Assembly (NCBI GenBank): GCA_027346765.1
Contig: DAIERN010000028.1
Location: 1-10,928, forward strand
Source of the DNA: Chloroflexota bacterium
GTDB taxonomy: Bacteria > Chloroflexota > Limnocylindria > Limnocylindrales > CSP1-4
DNA: 10,928 nucleotides
Direction of reading: 5' to 3'
Of this stretch, positions 1-8,436 are shown piece by piece. Made by a program: the position numbers and the translations under genes. Numbering within the stretch: the stretch's first letter is position 1; each line of letters begins with the position of its first letter. The notes beneath the pieces are model-generated. The model was not told the DNA's origin. It worked only from the letters and a program-made list of their open reading frames with translations, and searched no databases.

Positions 1-218
1 CATCCCTTCCGCGAAAGCTTCTGCACGTATCCGGTGCGCGTTCCCTCGGAGTAGGTGTACGTGAGGGTCACCGCGAGCCAGAGCGTCATCCCGATGACCG
101 GCACCATCACGAGCGTGAGCAGGGTCAGCTTGCCCCAATGCCGTCGGAGAAGGCTGGGGCGGGGCGGGGGAGGGGTTTCGGCCGCCGGGGCGGGCGGAGG
201 AGGGGTTTCGTCCGACAT
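1..218 (-). CDS. Partial small single-pass membrane protein (N-terminal 72 residues), unknown function
   Basis: Reading the minus strand from the ATG at 218-216 gives an open frame of 72 codons that leaves the window at base 1. Residues 1-22 are a Pro/Ala-rich, probably cytoplasmic, disordered tail. Residues about 22-29 are basic (LLRRHWGK), and about 31-52 form one hydrophobic segment, so the topology is probably N-in with a periplasmic or extracellular C-terminus. After the membrane segment comes [17 protein letters not shown], with the next codon starting TG (probably Trp). This resembles a conserved, uncharacterised bacterial protein family I recall by its GYVQKFSxKGW..CKTWEGE signature. 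A possible ribosome binding site (AAAGGA) lies about 10 nt upstream of the ATG. The gene is divergent from ispG. Function is unknown, and the family link rests on motif memory. Confidence 0.72.
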   Translation of the reverse strand, partial: MSDETPPPPAPAAETPPPPRPSLLRRHWGKLTLLTLVMVPVIGMTLWLAVTLTYTYSEGTRTGYVQKLSRKG

Positions 219-299
219 GGTGGGACAATCCTTTGCAGGGTACCGAGTGTGGATTATCGCGCCCGGAACCGCCGGCGTCCACCGCGCGTTAGTTTTCCA
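219..299. promoter_or_regulatory. Divergent intergenic region between the membrane-protein gene and ispG
   Basis: These 81 bases separate two divergent start codons and must carry both promoters if both genes are transcribed from here. An AT-richer patch (GATTAT, 252-257) stands out in otherwise GC-rich DNA and could be part of a -10 box for ispG. I see no convincing -35 partner at normal spacing. On the other strand, AAAGGA upstream of position 218 is the likely ribosome binding site of the divergent gene. The assignment is positional and weak. Confidence 0.3.
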
Positions 300-1550
<1,251 letters not shown>

Positions 1551-1616
1551 GCGCCTGCTGGACTTTGCGTCGCGCCCAAGAAGCTGGTCAAAACACTCGT
1601 CTGACCATCTCCATAC

Positions 1617-1772
1617 CCGCACTATCACTAACCGGCCGGATGGTGGCCCCCACCACCGAGATTCTTACAAGCCGGATGTCACGAGCCGCGATCCGCCCGC
1701 GTGAACGGGCAGACAGGCGGGAGGTCACCGCCAACTCCTGGGCTCACAGGCCCCTTCGTAGTGATAGTGCGG
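1617..1772 (+). repeat. 14-bp perfect inverted repeat enclosing about 128 nt; candidate structured leader RNA or MITE-like element
   Basis: CCGCACTATCACTA at 1617-1630 is the exact reverse complement of TAGTGATAGTGCGG at 1759-1772. The paired arms are relatively AT-rich for this genome. Between them lie several possible small hairpins: TGGTGG/CCACCA (1641-1646/1650-1655), GCCCG/CGGGC (1695-1699/1706-1710), GGCGG/CCGCC (1716-1720/1728-1732) and CCTG/CAGG (1737-1740/1747-1750). As RNA this would be a closed multibranch structure ending about 70 nt before proS. As DNA it could be a miniature inverted-repeat element. TAC occurs at 1614-1616 and 1774-1776, but it abuts only the left arm, so it is weak as a target duplication. 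I do not recognise a known family. Confidence 0.5.
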
Positions 1773-1825
1773 TTACCGGTGCGCCCAGCGCGTCCTCGGA
1801 CTCAAGGCGTCGCTGCTCGCTGCGC

Positions 1826-1831
1826 TAGCAT
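1826..1831 (+). promoter_or_regulatory. Possible -10 box for a leaderless proS transcript
   Basis: TAGCAT matches TATAAT at four of six positions and lies nine bases before the proS GTG. Transcription would start at or next to the start codon. proS lacks any Shine-Dalgarno, which fits leaderless initiation. No good -35 box is seen, so this is weak. It competes with the idea that the upstream inverted-repeat element is a transcribed leader. Confidence 0.22.
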
Positions 1832-1840
1832 TCGCGGCCC

Positions 1841-3307
1841 GTGACCGACCAGAAAAGCCGCTTCGTCTCCAACATCACGCCCCAGTCGCAGGACTTTCCG
1901 GGCTGGTACAACGACGTCGTCCTCAAGACGGAGATGGCCGACTACTCGCCGGTGCGCGGCTGCATGGTTATCCGGCCCTACGGCTACGCGATGTGGGAGT
2001 CGCTGCGCGACCAGCTGGACCGCTACATCAAGCGCACCGGCCACGACAATGTCTACTTCCCGCTGTTCGTGCCCAAGAGCCTGCTCGAGAAAGAGGCGGC
2101 GCACGTCGAGGGCTTCAACCCGCAGGTGGCGTGGGTCACCCACGCGGGCGGCGAGGAGCTGAGCGAGTGGCTCGCGATCCGCCCGACGAGCGAGGCGATC
2201 ATCGCCGAGAAGGTCAAGGACTGGGTCCACTCGTACCGCGACCTGCCGCTGCTCTTCAACCTGTGGAACAACGTCGTTCGCTGGGAGCTGCGCACGCGGC
2301 TCTTCCTGCGCACCGCCGAGTTCCTGTGGCAGGAGGCGCACACCTTCCACGCGACCGAGCAGGAAGCCGCGGACGAGGTCGCCACGGGGCTCGAGGGCTA
2401 CCGCTCAGCCTGCGAAGACTGGCTCGCCATCCCCGTGATTCGCGGCCGCAAGACCGACAGCGAGAAGTTCGCCGGCGCCGACTACACCCACACCATCGAA
2501 GCGATGATGGCCGACAAGAAGGCGCTCCAGGCGGGCACCAGCCACATGCTCGGCCAGAACTTCGCGCGGGCCGCGGGCATCGAGTTCCTCGATCGCGAGA
2601 ACAAGCTGCAGCATCCGTACGGCACGTCATGGGGTTTCACCACGCGCATGATCGGCGCCGTGGTGATGGTGCATGGCGACGACTCCGGCCTGGTGTTGCC
2701 GCCCAACCTCGCGCCGACACAGCTGGTGATCGTGCCCATCTTCCGGTCGGAGGATGACCGGCGCGTGGTGGCTGAGGCGATTGAGTCGGTGCAGAAGTCA
2801 CTGGCCGACGTGATGACCGCATCCGGTCCACTGCGCATCAAGGTCGACTGGCGCGAGGAGTCGCCCGGCTTCAAGTACAGCCACTGGGAGCTGCGCGGCG
2901 TGCCCTACCGCCTCGAGATCGGGCCGCGCGACGTCGCCGCCGGTAGCGGCGTGCTCGTCCGGCGGGTGGATCGTGACAAGCAGCCCATCGCGCTGACCGC
3001 ACTGGCGGCCGAGCTACCGGCGCGGTTGGCCGACTACCAGCACAGCCTTTTCCAGCGCGCCCTCGACTTCCGCGCGGCCAACACCCACAACGCCGATACC
3101 TACGACGAGTTCAAGTCGATCCTGGACACCGAAGGCGGCTTCCTGATGGCGCCGTGGTGCGGCAGCGCCGAGTGCGAGCGGCAGGTCAACGCCGATACCG
3201 GCGCGACCATCCGCTGCATCCCCTTCGATTCGCCCGACGAGCCCGGCAAGTGCCTCGTTGACGGCAAGCCGTCCGAGCGGCGCGTCCTCTTCGCCCGAGC
3301 TTACTGA
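1841..3307 (+). CDS. proS: Prolyl-tRNA synthetase, short archaeal/eukaryote-like type
   Basis: ProRS charges tRNA-Pro with proline in the cytosol. The 488-residue protein is the short class II form without the editing insertion of the E. coli type. Visible parts are the catalytic core with RPTSE (114-118), motif 2 around RWELRTRLFLRTAEFLWQE (147-165), and motif 3 around GTSWGFTTRMIG (263-274), running on to the GDDSGLVLPP stretch. The anticodon-binding domain follows (about 295-400). A C-terminal domain has C440, C445, C459 and C471, which fit the zinc site known in this type, and the chain ends in the typical C-terminal Tyr. The start is GTG at 1841, where alignment with the family begins; no ribosome binding site is visible. 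Having proS between ispG and nusA agrees with Gram-positive-like gene order, although rimP is missing. Confidence 0.97.
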   Translation: MTDQKSRFVSNITPQSQDFPGWYNDVVLKTEMADYSPVRGCMVIRPYGYAMWESLRDQLDRYIKRTGHDNVYFPLFVPKSLLEKEAAHVEGFNPQVAWVTHAGGEELSEWLAIRPTSEAIIAEKVKDWVHSYRDLPLLFNLWNNVVRWELRTRLFLRTAEFLWQEAHTFHATEQEAADEVATGLEGYRSACEDWLAIPVIRGRKTDSEKFAGADYTHTIEAMMADKKALQAGTSHMLGQNFARAAGIEFLDRENKLQHPYGTSWGFTTRMIGAVVMVHGDDSGLVLPPNLAPTQLVIVPIFRSEDDRRVVAEAIESVQKSLADVMTASGPLRIKVDWREESPGFKYSHWELRGVPYRLEIGPRDVAAGSGVLVRRVDRDKQPIALTALAAELPARLADYQHSLFQRALDFRAANTHNADTYDEFKSILDTEGGFLMAPWCGSAECERQVNADTGATIRCIPFDSPDEPGKCLVDGKPSERRVLFARAY

Positions 3308-3311
3308 CCCC

Positions 3312-3330
3312 CGGCCCGCTGGTCGGGCCG
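3312..3330 (+). terminator. GC-rich hairpin just after proS, possible weak terminator
   Basis: CGGCCCG (3312-3318) and CGGGCCG (3324-3330) form a perfect 7-bp stem with the loop CTGGT, starting four bases after the proS stop codon. There is no T-run behind it, so it is not a canonical intrinsic terminator. It could stabilise the 3' end of the proS message or end transcription inefficiently. Confidence 0.45.
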
Positions 3331-3345
3331 CGTGGCCTGCGCGTG

Positions 3346-3351
3346 TATACT
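3346..3351 (+). promoter_or_regulatory. Candidate -10 box of the nusA operon promoter
   Basis: TATACT matches TATAAT at five of six positions and sits in an otherwise very GC-rich gap between proS and nusA. Transcription would start near 3358 and give a leader of about 105 nt that contains the hairpin at 3378-3405. The -35 region at 16-18 bp upstream overlaps the GC-rich hairpin and has no TTGACA-like match, which lowers confidence. TATTTT at 3361-3366 is a poorer alternative. Confidence 0.42.
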
Positions 3352-3377
3352 TTGGGTCGATATTTTGGCCGCCGCTG

Positions 3378-3405
3378 AACGTGGGTGACCCCCACGTTTA
3401 TTTAT
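3378..3405 (+). terminator. Intrinsic terminator in the nusA leader (probable attenuator)
   Basis: AACGTGGG (3378-3385) pairs perfectly with CCCACGTT (3391-3398) across the loop TGACC. It is followed at once by the T-rich tail TTTATTTAT (3397-3405). This is the best terminator-like structure in the window. It lies downstream of the TATACT box and about 60 nt before the nusA start codon. It therefore either ends transcripts from proS or attenuates the nusA operon. Autoregulation of nusA through termination in its own leader is known in E. coli; applying it here is inference. Confidence 0.65.
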
Positions 3406-3463
3406 GCGGCGGGACCACCTCGCCAGCGGGGGAGCCTTAGGGTCGACTGAAAGGAGGGCGCAC

Positions 3464-4804
3464 TTGGACCGAGAGACTCTTGGCGCGCTCCTGCAGCTGA
3501 ACGCGGAGAAGAACATCCCACGCGAGCAGCTCGTCGCCAGCCTGGCTGAGGCAATCGAGTCGGCGTACCGACGCGCGACCCCGGGCAACGAGAACGTCTA
3601 CGTCGAGTTCAACGAGAGCGCCGGCGGCTTCAAGGGCTACCGCGCGATGCGCACCGTTGAAGAAGTGTTCGACCCGCAGACCGAGTTCACCCTCGAGGAA
3701 GCGCGCAAGGTAAAACCGGACGCTCAGGTCGGCGACCTGGTCAAGCTCGAGGACATCGACACCACCCAGATGAGCCGGGTCCATGCCCAGATGGCCCAGC
3801 AGCTGTTCCGCCAGCGCCTGCGCGAGGTGGAGCGGGAGCAGGTGTTCGGCCAATACGCCCAGCGCGAGTCGGAGATCATCACCGGCACCGTGTCGCGGGT
3901 CGAGCCGCGCGGCGTGATCCTCGACGTCGGCCGTGCTGAAGCCGTGCTGCCCGTCACCGACCAGAGCGCGAGCGAGCACTACCGCATCGGCCAGCACGTC
4001 AAGGCGTACGTGCTCGAGGTTCGGCGCACCACCAAGGGTCCGCTGATCTACGTCAGCCGCACCCACAAGAACTTCCTGCGCCGCCTGTTCGAGCTCGAAG
4101 TGCCCGAGATTCACGGCGGCACGGTCGAGGTCAAGGCAATCGCCCGCGAGGCTGGGTCGCGCTCCAAGGTAGCGGTGTCGAGCCGCCAGGAGGGGCTTGA
4201 CCCCGTTGGTGCGACGGTTGGCCAGCGTGGTGGCCGCGTACAGGCTGTCGTCGCTGAGCTGGGCGGCGAGAAGATCGACATCATCCCGTGGCACGAGGAC
4301 CCCGCGGTCTTCGTCGCCAACGCGCTCAGCCCGGCGCAGGTCGTGCGCGTCGACATAGATGAGGAGAACCGCATCGCCAGCGTGACCGTGCCTGAGCGAA
4401 TGCTGTCGCTCGCCATCGGCCGCGAAGGCCAGAATGCGCGCCTCGCGGCCAAGCTCACCGGTTGGCGCATCGATATTCGCTCAGATCAGGCGCCGCCGCG
4501 CCCGGTGATTGCGCCTGCGGCGCCCGCTGAGGCAGCCGCAGAGCCGGTTGCGGCCGCTGAACCCGCCGCGGCCGTCGAGGAGCCGGTATCTGCCGACAGA
4601 AAGCAGCCGGCAAAAGCAAAAGCCGCACCCAAGGCGAAGGCTGCCACCAAAGCCAAGGCTGAACCCAAGGCAAAGGCTGAGCCCAAGACCGCAGCCAAGA
4701 AAGCGGTCGCTGCGAAGCCCGTTGTCAAGGTGCCCGTCAAGCCAAAGGCCGCGGCCAAGCCGAAGGCAGCGCCCAATGCCGCGGCCAAGAAGGCCGCCAA
4801 GTGA
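3464..4804 (+). CDS. nusA: Transcription termination/antitermination factor NusA with Lys/Ala-rich C-terminal tail
   Basis: NusA binds RNA polymerase and nascent RNA and controls pausing, termination and antitermination. The N-terminal polymerase-binding domain opens with [20 protein letters not shown] and AIESAYRR. An S1 domain follows (about 141-200, [16 protein letters not shown]), then KH1 (GQRGGR at 253-258) and KH2 ([18 protein letters not shown], near 316-334). The core ends near residue 338. The remaining 108 residues are an Ala/Pro/Glu stretch followed by a Lys/Ala/Pro-rich tail, unusual for this family. The start is TTG at 3464, preceded six bases upstream by a strong ribosome binding site, AAAGGAGGG (3450-3458). 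An upstream in-frame ATG at 3404 lies in the terminator tail and is rejected. The stop overlaps the ylxR start by one base (TGATG). First gene of the main operon. Confidence 0.97.
   Translation: MDRETLGALLQLNAEKNIPREQLVASLAEAIESAYRRATPGNENVYVEFNESAGGFKGYRAMRTVEEVFDPQTEFTLEEARKVKPDAQVGDLVKLEDIDTTQMSRVHAQMAQQLFRQRLREVEREQVFGQYAQRESEIITGTVSRVEPRGVILDVGRAEAVLPVTDQSASEHYRIGQHVKAYVLEVRRTTKGPLIYVSRTHKNFLRRLFELEVPEIHGGTVEVKAIAREAGSRSKVAVSSRQEGLDPVGATVGQRGGRVQAVVAELGGEKIDIIPWHEDPAVFVANALSPAQVVRVDIDEENRIASVTVPERMLSLAIGREGQNARLAAKLTGWRIDIRSDQAPPRPVIAPAAPAEAAAEPVAAAEPAAAVEEPVSADRKQPAKAKAAPKAKAATKAKAEPKAKAEPKTAAKKAVAAKPVVKVPVKPKAAAKPKAAPNAAAKKAAK
4613..4684 (+). repeat. Four imperfect 18-nt tandem units inside nusA (KAKAxx repeats)
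   Basis: Units start at 4613, 4631, 4649 and 4667 and encode [18 protein letters not shown] and KAKAEP. They share the AARGCNAARGCYGMRCCC-like pattern and keep the reading frame, so changes in copy number would lengthen or shorten the NusA tail without a frameshift. The tail carries on with less regular Lys/Ala/Pro repeats to the stop codon. Confidence 0.7.
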
Positions 4805-5106
4805 TGGCCGTGGAACGCGAGCACGCCGTGCAGCCGCTGCCAGCGCGCAAATATCCGACGCGCACCTGCGTGGCCTGCCGGACCGAGCGCCAGAAGCGCG
4901 ACTTCGTGCGCGTCGTGCGCGCGCCGGACGGCACGCTGAGCATTGATACAACAGGTCGCGCCAACGGCCGCGGTGCATATCTATGCGCCGACGGCTCGTG
5001 CTGGGCCGACGCACTCAAGAAGAAGTCCATTGAACGCGCGCTCGGGGTAAGCATGCCGCCCGAAGTGCGCGTCCAGCTCGAGGGGGGAGTCGGTCATGGC
5101 CCGTAG
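4804..5106 (+). CDS. ylxR: YlxR/RnpM (DUF448) RNA-binding protein
   Basis: This is a 100-residue member of the small YlxR family, encoded between nusA and infB in many bacteria. In Bacillus subtilis the protein is reported to modulate RNase P (RnpM). Visible signatures are TCVACR (C22, C25) near the N-terminus and GRGAYLC (about 55-61), followed by a basic helical C-terminal part ([11 protein letters not shown]). The start is ATG at 4804, sharing one base with the nusA stop; a GTG just upstream at 4801 is a less likely alternative. The 3' end overlaps infB by 11 bases. The overlaps suggest translational coupling. The L7Ae-like YlxQ gene that often follows in Firmicutes is absent. Confidence 0.92.
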   Translation: MAVEREHAVQPLPARKYPTRTCVACRTERQKRDFVRVVRAPDGTLSIDTTGRANGRGAYLCADGSCWADALKKKSIERALGVSMPPEVRVQLEGGVGHGP

Positions 5107-6988
5107 TCGAAGCGGCACGCGCAACATGCGCGGTCCACGCAAGCCACCGCGACGGGGTGACGGCGGCGCGACCGCGCCGGTCCAGGTCGCCGAGCCGGTC
5201 TCACGCGGCGCCGTTGAGATCCCCAGCGCCATCACCGTTAAGGACCTCGCCGAGCTGTTCGGGGTAAACCCCGCGGACGTAATCCGTGAGCTGATCAAGA
5301 GCGGCATCTTCGCGACGATCAACCAGCTGATCGACCGCGACACGGCGAGCCTGGTCGCGGCGGAGCTCGGTTTCGAGGTTGCCGAGGCGGCCGTGCCCGA
5401 GCAGACCGAGGCCAAGAACGGCAAGGAAGCGCCCACCCCGCAGGCGACCAAGGAGGTTCTCTTCGAGGAGGACGACCCCAGCCTGCTCCAGCCCCGACCG
5501 CCGATCGTGACCGTCATGGGCCACGTCGACCATGGCAAGACGAGCCTGCTCGACGCGATCCGGACGACCACCGTTGCATCGGGCGAGCGCGGCGGCATCA
5601 CCCAGCACATCGGCGCGAGCGAGATCGACAAGGACGGCCGGCGCGTCGTCTTCCTTGACACGCCCGGTCACGAGGCATTCACCGCGATGCGCGCCCGCGG
5701 CGCCAAGGTGACCGACATCGCCGTCCTGGTCGTCGCGGCCGATGACGGCGTCATGCCCCAGACGCTCGAGGCGATCGACCACGCCAAGGCGGCCAAGGTG
5801 CCGATCGTCGTCGCGGTCAACAAGATCGACAAGCCTGAGGCGAACCCAGAACGGGTCAAGACCGAGCTGTCCGAGCACGGCGTGGTGATCGAGGAATACG
5901 GCGGCGACGTGCCGCTGGTGCCAGTCAGCGCCAAGACCGGCGCCGGCCTGACCGACCTGCTCGACACGATCCTGATCGTGGCCGACGTCCAGGAGCTCAA
6001 GGCGAATCCCAAGCGCCCGGCGATCGGCACGGTCGTCGAGGCCGAGCTCGACAAGGGCCGCGGTCCGGTCGCGACGGTGCTCGTCCAGACAGGCACGCTC
6101 AAGGTGGGCGACATCGTCGTCGTCGGCGACACCTACGGACGCGTCCGGGCGCTGGAGAACAGCCGCGGCGCGCGCATCACCAAGGCCGGCCCGTCGTCGC
6201 CGGCTGTCATCCTGGGCCTGGCCGAGGTGCCGGCGGCAGGTGACATCCTGAGGGTCGTCGCGGACGAGAAGGCCGCGCGGACGATGATCGAGGCGCGTCG
6301 CGCAGGTGCCGCGCCGGAGCAGACCGGCCGCGCCACCCTCGAAGACCTCTATCGCCAGATCCAGGCCGGTCAGACCAAGGAGCTGCGCGTCATCCTCAAG
6401 GCTGACGTCCAGGGCTCGCTGGGCGCGATCAGCCACGCCCTGGAGCAGATCCAGAACGACGAGGTGCGGATCAACGTCCTGCACGAGGGCACGGGCGACA
6501 TCACCGACAACGACATCCTGCTCGCCTCGGCCTCGAACGCGATCGTCGTCGGCTTCAACACCAAGGTTGACCCGCAGGCTCGCCGCACGGCGGAGGCGGA
6601 GGGCGTCGACGTGCGCCTGTACGACATCATCTACCAGCTGACCGATGAGATGCGCGCCGCGCTGAGCGGCCTGCTCGAACCGGTTGAGGTCGAGGTCGTC
6701 GAGGGCCGCGCCGAGGTGCGCCAGATCTTCAAGTCCGGGCGCACGGTCATCTGTGGCTCGTACGTGACGGACGGCCGGATCGTGCGCAGCGGCGCTCGCG
6801 TCTATCGCGGCGGCAAGCTCATCGCCACGGACAAGATCGACTCGCTCCGCCGCTTCCGCGACGACGTGCGCGAAGTCCAGACGGGCTACGAGTGCGGTAT
6901 TGGCCTGGCCGGCTTCAACGACGCCGAGGTGGGCGACATCATCGAGTGCTTCAGCCAGCAGACTGTTTCGCGAGTAGTCAGCGCCTAG
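5096..6988 (+). CDS. infB: Translation initiation factor IF-2
   Basis: IF2 is the GTPase that delivers initiator fMet-tRNA to the 30S subunit and promotes subunit joining. The protein is 630 residues, a short form (E. coli about 890; Thermus about 570). A basic Arg/Gly/Pro-rich leader of about 35 residues comes first, then an IF2_N domain (about 40-90, [20 protein letters not shown]). G-domain motifs are all present: G1 GHVDHGKT (142-149), G2 [10 protein letters not shown]3 DTPGHE (188-193), G4 NKID (242-245) and G5 SAK (278-280). The beta-barrel domain II, domain III ([14 protein letters not shown]) and the fMet-tRNA-binding domain IV (near the end, [21 protein letters not shown]) follow. 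A GA-rich ribosome binding site lies before ATG 5096, inside the end of ylxR. Intact. Confidence 0.98.
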   Translation: MARSRSGTRNMRGPRKPPRRGDGGATAPVQVAEPVSRGAVEIPSAITVKDLAELFGVNPADVIRELIKSGIFATINQLIDRDTASLVAAELGFEVAEAAVPEQTEAKNGKEAPTPQATKEVLFEEDDPSLLQPRPPIVTVMGHVDHGKTSLLDAIRTTTVASGERGGITQHIGASEIDKDGRRVVFLDTPGHEAFTAMRARGAKVTDIAVLVVAADDGVMPQTLEAIDHAKAAKVPIVVAVNKIDKPEANPERVKTELSEHGVVIEEYGGDVPLVPVSAKTGAGLTDLLDTILIVADVQELKANPKRPAIGTVVEAELDKGRGPVATVLVQTGTLKVGDIVVVGDTYGRVRALENSRGARITKAGPSSPAVILGLAEVPAAGDILRVVADEKAARTMIEARRAGAAPEQTGRATLEDLYRQIQAGQTKELRVILKADVQGSLGAISHALEQIQNDEVRINVLHEGTGDITDNDILLASASNAIVVGFNTKVDPQARRTAEAEGVDVRLYDIIYQLTDEMRAALSGLLEPVEVEVVEGRAEVRQIFKSGRTVICGSYVTDGRIVRSGARVYRGGKLIATDKIDSLRRFRDDVREVQTGYECGIGLAGFNDAEVGDIIECFSQQTVSRVVSA

Positions 6989-7003
6989 CTGCGGGGCTGC
7001 GCC

Positions 7004-7417
7004 ATGACCCAGCGAACAAGACGCCTCGATGAGCTGCTGCGCGAGGAGATCAGCGACATCATCACCCGCCAGGTCGATGATCCGCGCATCGGTTTCATGA
7101 CGATCACCGATGTCGAGGTTGCGCCTGACCTGCGCCATGCCAACGTCTGGGTGTCGGTCATCGGCTCGGCCGACGAGAAGAAGCAGACGCTGCGCGCGCT
7201 GGCGCACGCGATGCCCTTCGTGCGCCAGCGCCTGGGCCGGCTGCGGCTCAAGCGCATCCCCGACCTGCACGTCAAGGAAGACGAGACGGCCGCCCGCGGG
7301 ACGCGCGTCATGAAGATCCTCGAGGAGCTGGAGCAGGGCGGCAGCGGCGAGCTCGAACCGTCGGTCGAGACGCTGCCCTCGCCCAAGAAGAGCCGCGAGC
7401 CGGAGAAGGCCGAATGA
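7004..7417 (+). CDS. rbfA: 30S ribosome-binding factor A (RbfA)
   Basis: RbfA is a KH-fold protein that binds the immature 30S subunit near helix 1 of 16S rRNA and helps its maturation, notably in the cold. The 137-residue protein opens with the typical RTRRLDELLREEISDIITRQVDDPRIG, then TITDVEVAPDLRHANVWVSV and a C-terminal KEDETAARGTRVMKILEEL helix. The last 25 residues are charged and probably disordered. It starts 15 bases after the infB stop; the ribosome binding site is weak (GGGG stretch), which suggests translational coupling. Its stop overlaps the next gene in an ATGA junction. Position after infB is the usual one. Confidence 0.95.
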   Translation: MTQRTRRLDELLREEISDIITRQVDDPRIGFMTITDVEVAPDLRHANVWVSVIGSADEKKQTLRALAHAMPFVRQRLGRLRLKRIPDLHVKEDETAARGTRVMKILEELEQGGSGELEPSVETLPSPKKSREPEKAE

Positions 7418-8436
7418 CACTCAGCTCGCTCACGCCGGCGGACCTGGCGGCCGTGCCGGCTGACGTCGTCGCGCGGCTGCACGCCGCCCACGACGTGCTG
7501 ACGATCTGCCACGAGAACCCGGAGGCAGACGCGCTGGGCTCAGCATTGGGCCTCGCGCTCGCCCTCGAGACACTGGGCAAGCGGGCCACGCCAGTGTGCT
7601 CCGACGTCGTGCCACCGATGTACGACTTCATGCCCCACATCGATCGCTTCCGGCGCGACCCGGAGTCCGACCACGCGTATGACCTGATCGTCGTGGGCGA
7701 TTGTGGCGATCTCGCGCGGGTAGGCTCGGTTCTGGCGCGCCACGCTGAGCTCTTCGGCCGCGTGCCCATCGTCAACATCGACCATCACATTAGCAATCCC
7801 GGTTTCGGCGCGTTCAACTGGGTCGACGCGACTGCCGCGGCAACGTGCGAGATGGACACGCTGCTCATGGCCGCGCTGGGCGTGCCGCTCGATGCCGCCG
7901 GTGGCGCGGTCGCCGCCAACCTGATGGCAGGCGTCGTGATCGACACCGCCAACTTCCAGCATCCCAATGTCACGCCGCGCACGCTGCGCGTCGCCGCCGA
8001 GCTGGTGGCGGCCGGCGCGCCCCTGTCGGACACGGCACGCCTGCTGTATCGCACCAAGCCCAACCGCCAGCTGAAGCTCTTCGGACTGGTGCTGGCCCGG
8101 TTGGAGTCGGAGCTCGACGGCCGGCTGGTCTGGTCGGCCCTGTACGAGTCCGACTATGCCGCATCGGGCGCCACCGTCGAGGACACCGAGGGCCTGTCCG
8201 ACCTGCTCAGCCAATCGGCCAGCGCGGAGATCATGGTGCTGTGCCGTGACATGGGCGAGCGGACCAAGATCAGCGTCCGCACTCGTGAAGGCGGGCCCGA
8301 CGCGACAGTGCTGACCGGCATGTTCGGCGGCGGCGGCCACGCCCGGGCATCGGGCGCGACCTTGCCGCTGCCCATCGGCGAGGCGATCCCTGCTGTGCTC
8401 GAGGCCGCGCGGCGGCAGCTCGGCGAGCGTGGCTGA
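7414..8436 (+). CDS. nrnA: DHH-family bifunctional oligoribonuclease/pAp phosphatase (NrnA-like)
   Basis: NrnA-type DHH/DHHA1 enzymes degrade short RNA oligomers, and many also dephosphorylate pAp to AMP. Both activities are known in Gram-positive bacteria and Mycobacterium. Metal-binding motifs are all visible: CHENPEADALGS (H33, D39), VGDCGD (D96), the signature DHH (123-125) and VVIDTANF (D177). The C-terminal DHHA1 domain carries the glycine-rich substrate loop GGGGHARASG (305-314). The length of 340 residues is normal. The start at ATG 7414 overlaps the rbfA stop by four bases (ATGA), with GGAGAAGG just upstream. The gene commonly sits between rbfA and truB. Whether this protein acts more on nanoRNA, pAp or cyclic dinucleotides cannot be read from the sequence. 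Confidence 0.93.
   Translation: MTLSSLTPADLAAVPADVVARLHAAHDVLTICHENPEADALGSALGLALALETLGKRATPVCSDVVPPMYDFMPHIDRFRRDPESDHAYDLIVVGDCGDLARVGSVLARHAELFGRVPIVNIDHHISNPGFGAFNWVDATAAATCEMDTLLMAALGVPLDAAGGAVAANLMAGVVIDTANFQHPNVTPRTLRVAAELVAAGAPLSDTARLLYRTKPNRQLKLFGLVLARLESELDGRLVWSALYESDYAASGATVEDTEGLSDLLSQSASAEIMVLCRDMGERTKISVRTREGGPDATVLTGMFGGGGHARASGATLPLPIGEAIPAVLEAARRQLGERG

Larger units (their letters stand above)
1551..1840 (+). other. Non-coding ispG-proS spacer / proS leader
   Basis: These 290 bases hold no credible gene: the frames crossing it on either strand are tails of shadows of ispG and proS. It contains a long perfect inverted repeat enclosing several short hairpins (annotated separately) and, near the proS start, a TAGCAT box with no ribosome binding site. 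I looked for T-box, common riboswitch and tRNA signatures and found none that hold. No intrinsic terminator with a T-run is visible for ispG. Confidence 0.6.

Noticed and set aside
138..299. An N-terminal extension of ispG from ATG 138
   Set aside because: It would add about 54 Arg/Gly-rich residues not found in IspG and would overlap the divergent gene whose frame encodes a sensible membrane protein.
1759..1800. T-box-like sequence before proS (GGTTACCGG followed by GCGTCCTC)
   Set aside because: The core AGGGTGGNACCGCG is not matched (no TGGN for the tRNA end), and no stem I signature or proline specifier loop is visible, so a T-box cannot be supported.
3404..3463. ATG 3404 as the nusA start
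   Set aside because: It sits in the T-rich tail of the terminator, has no ribosome binding site, and adds 20 residues absent from NusA; TTG 3464 has an ideal AAAGGAGGG.
5201..7420. A 739-codon open frame on the minus strand opposite infB and rbfA
   Set aside because: It mirrors the codon frame of GC-rich real genes with strong protein family matches on the plus strand; its protein is rich in Asp, Arg, Leu and Ala with no recognisable domain.
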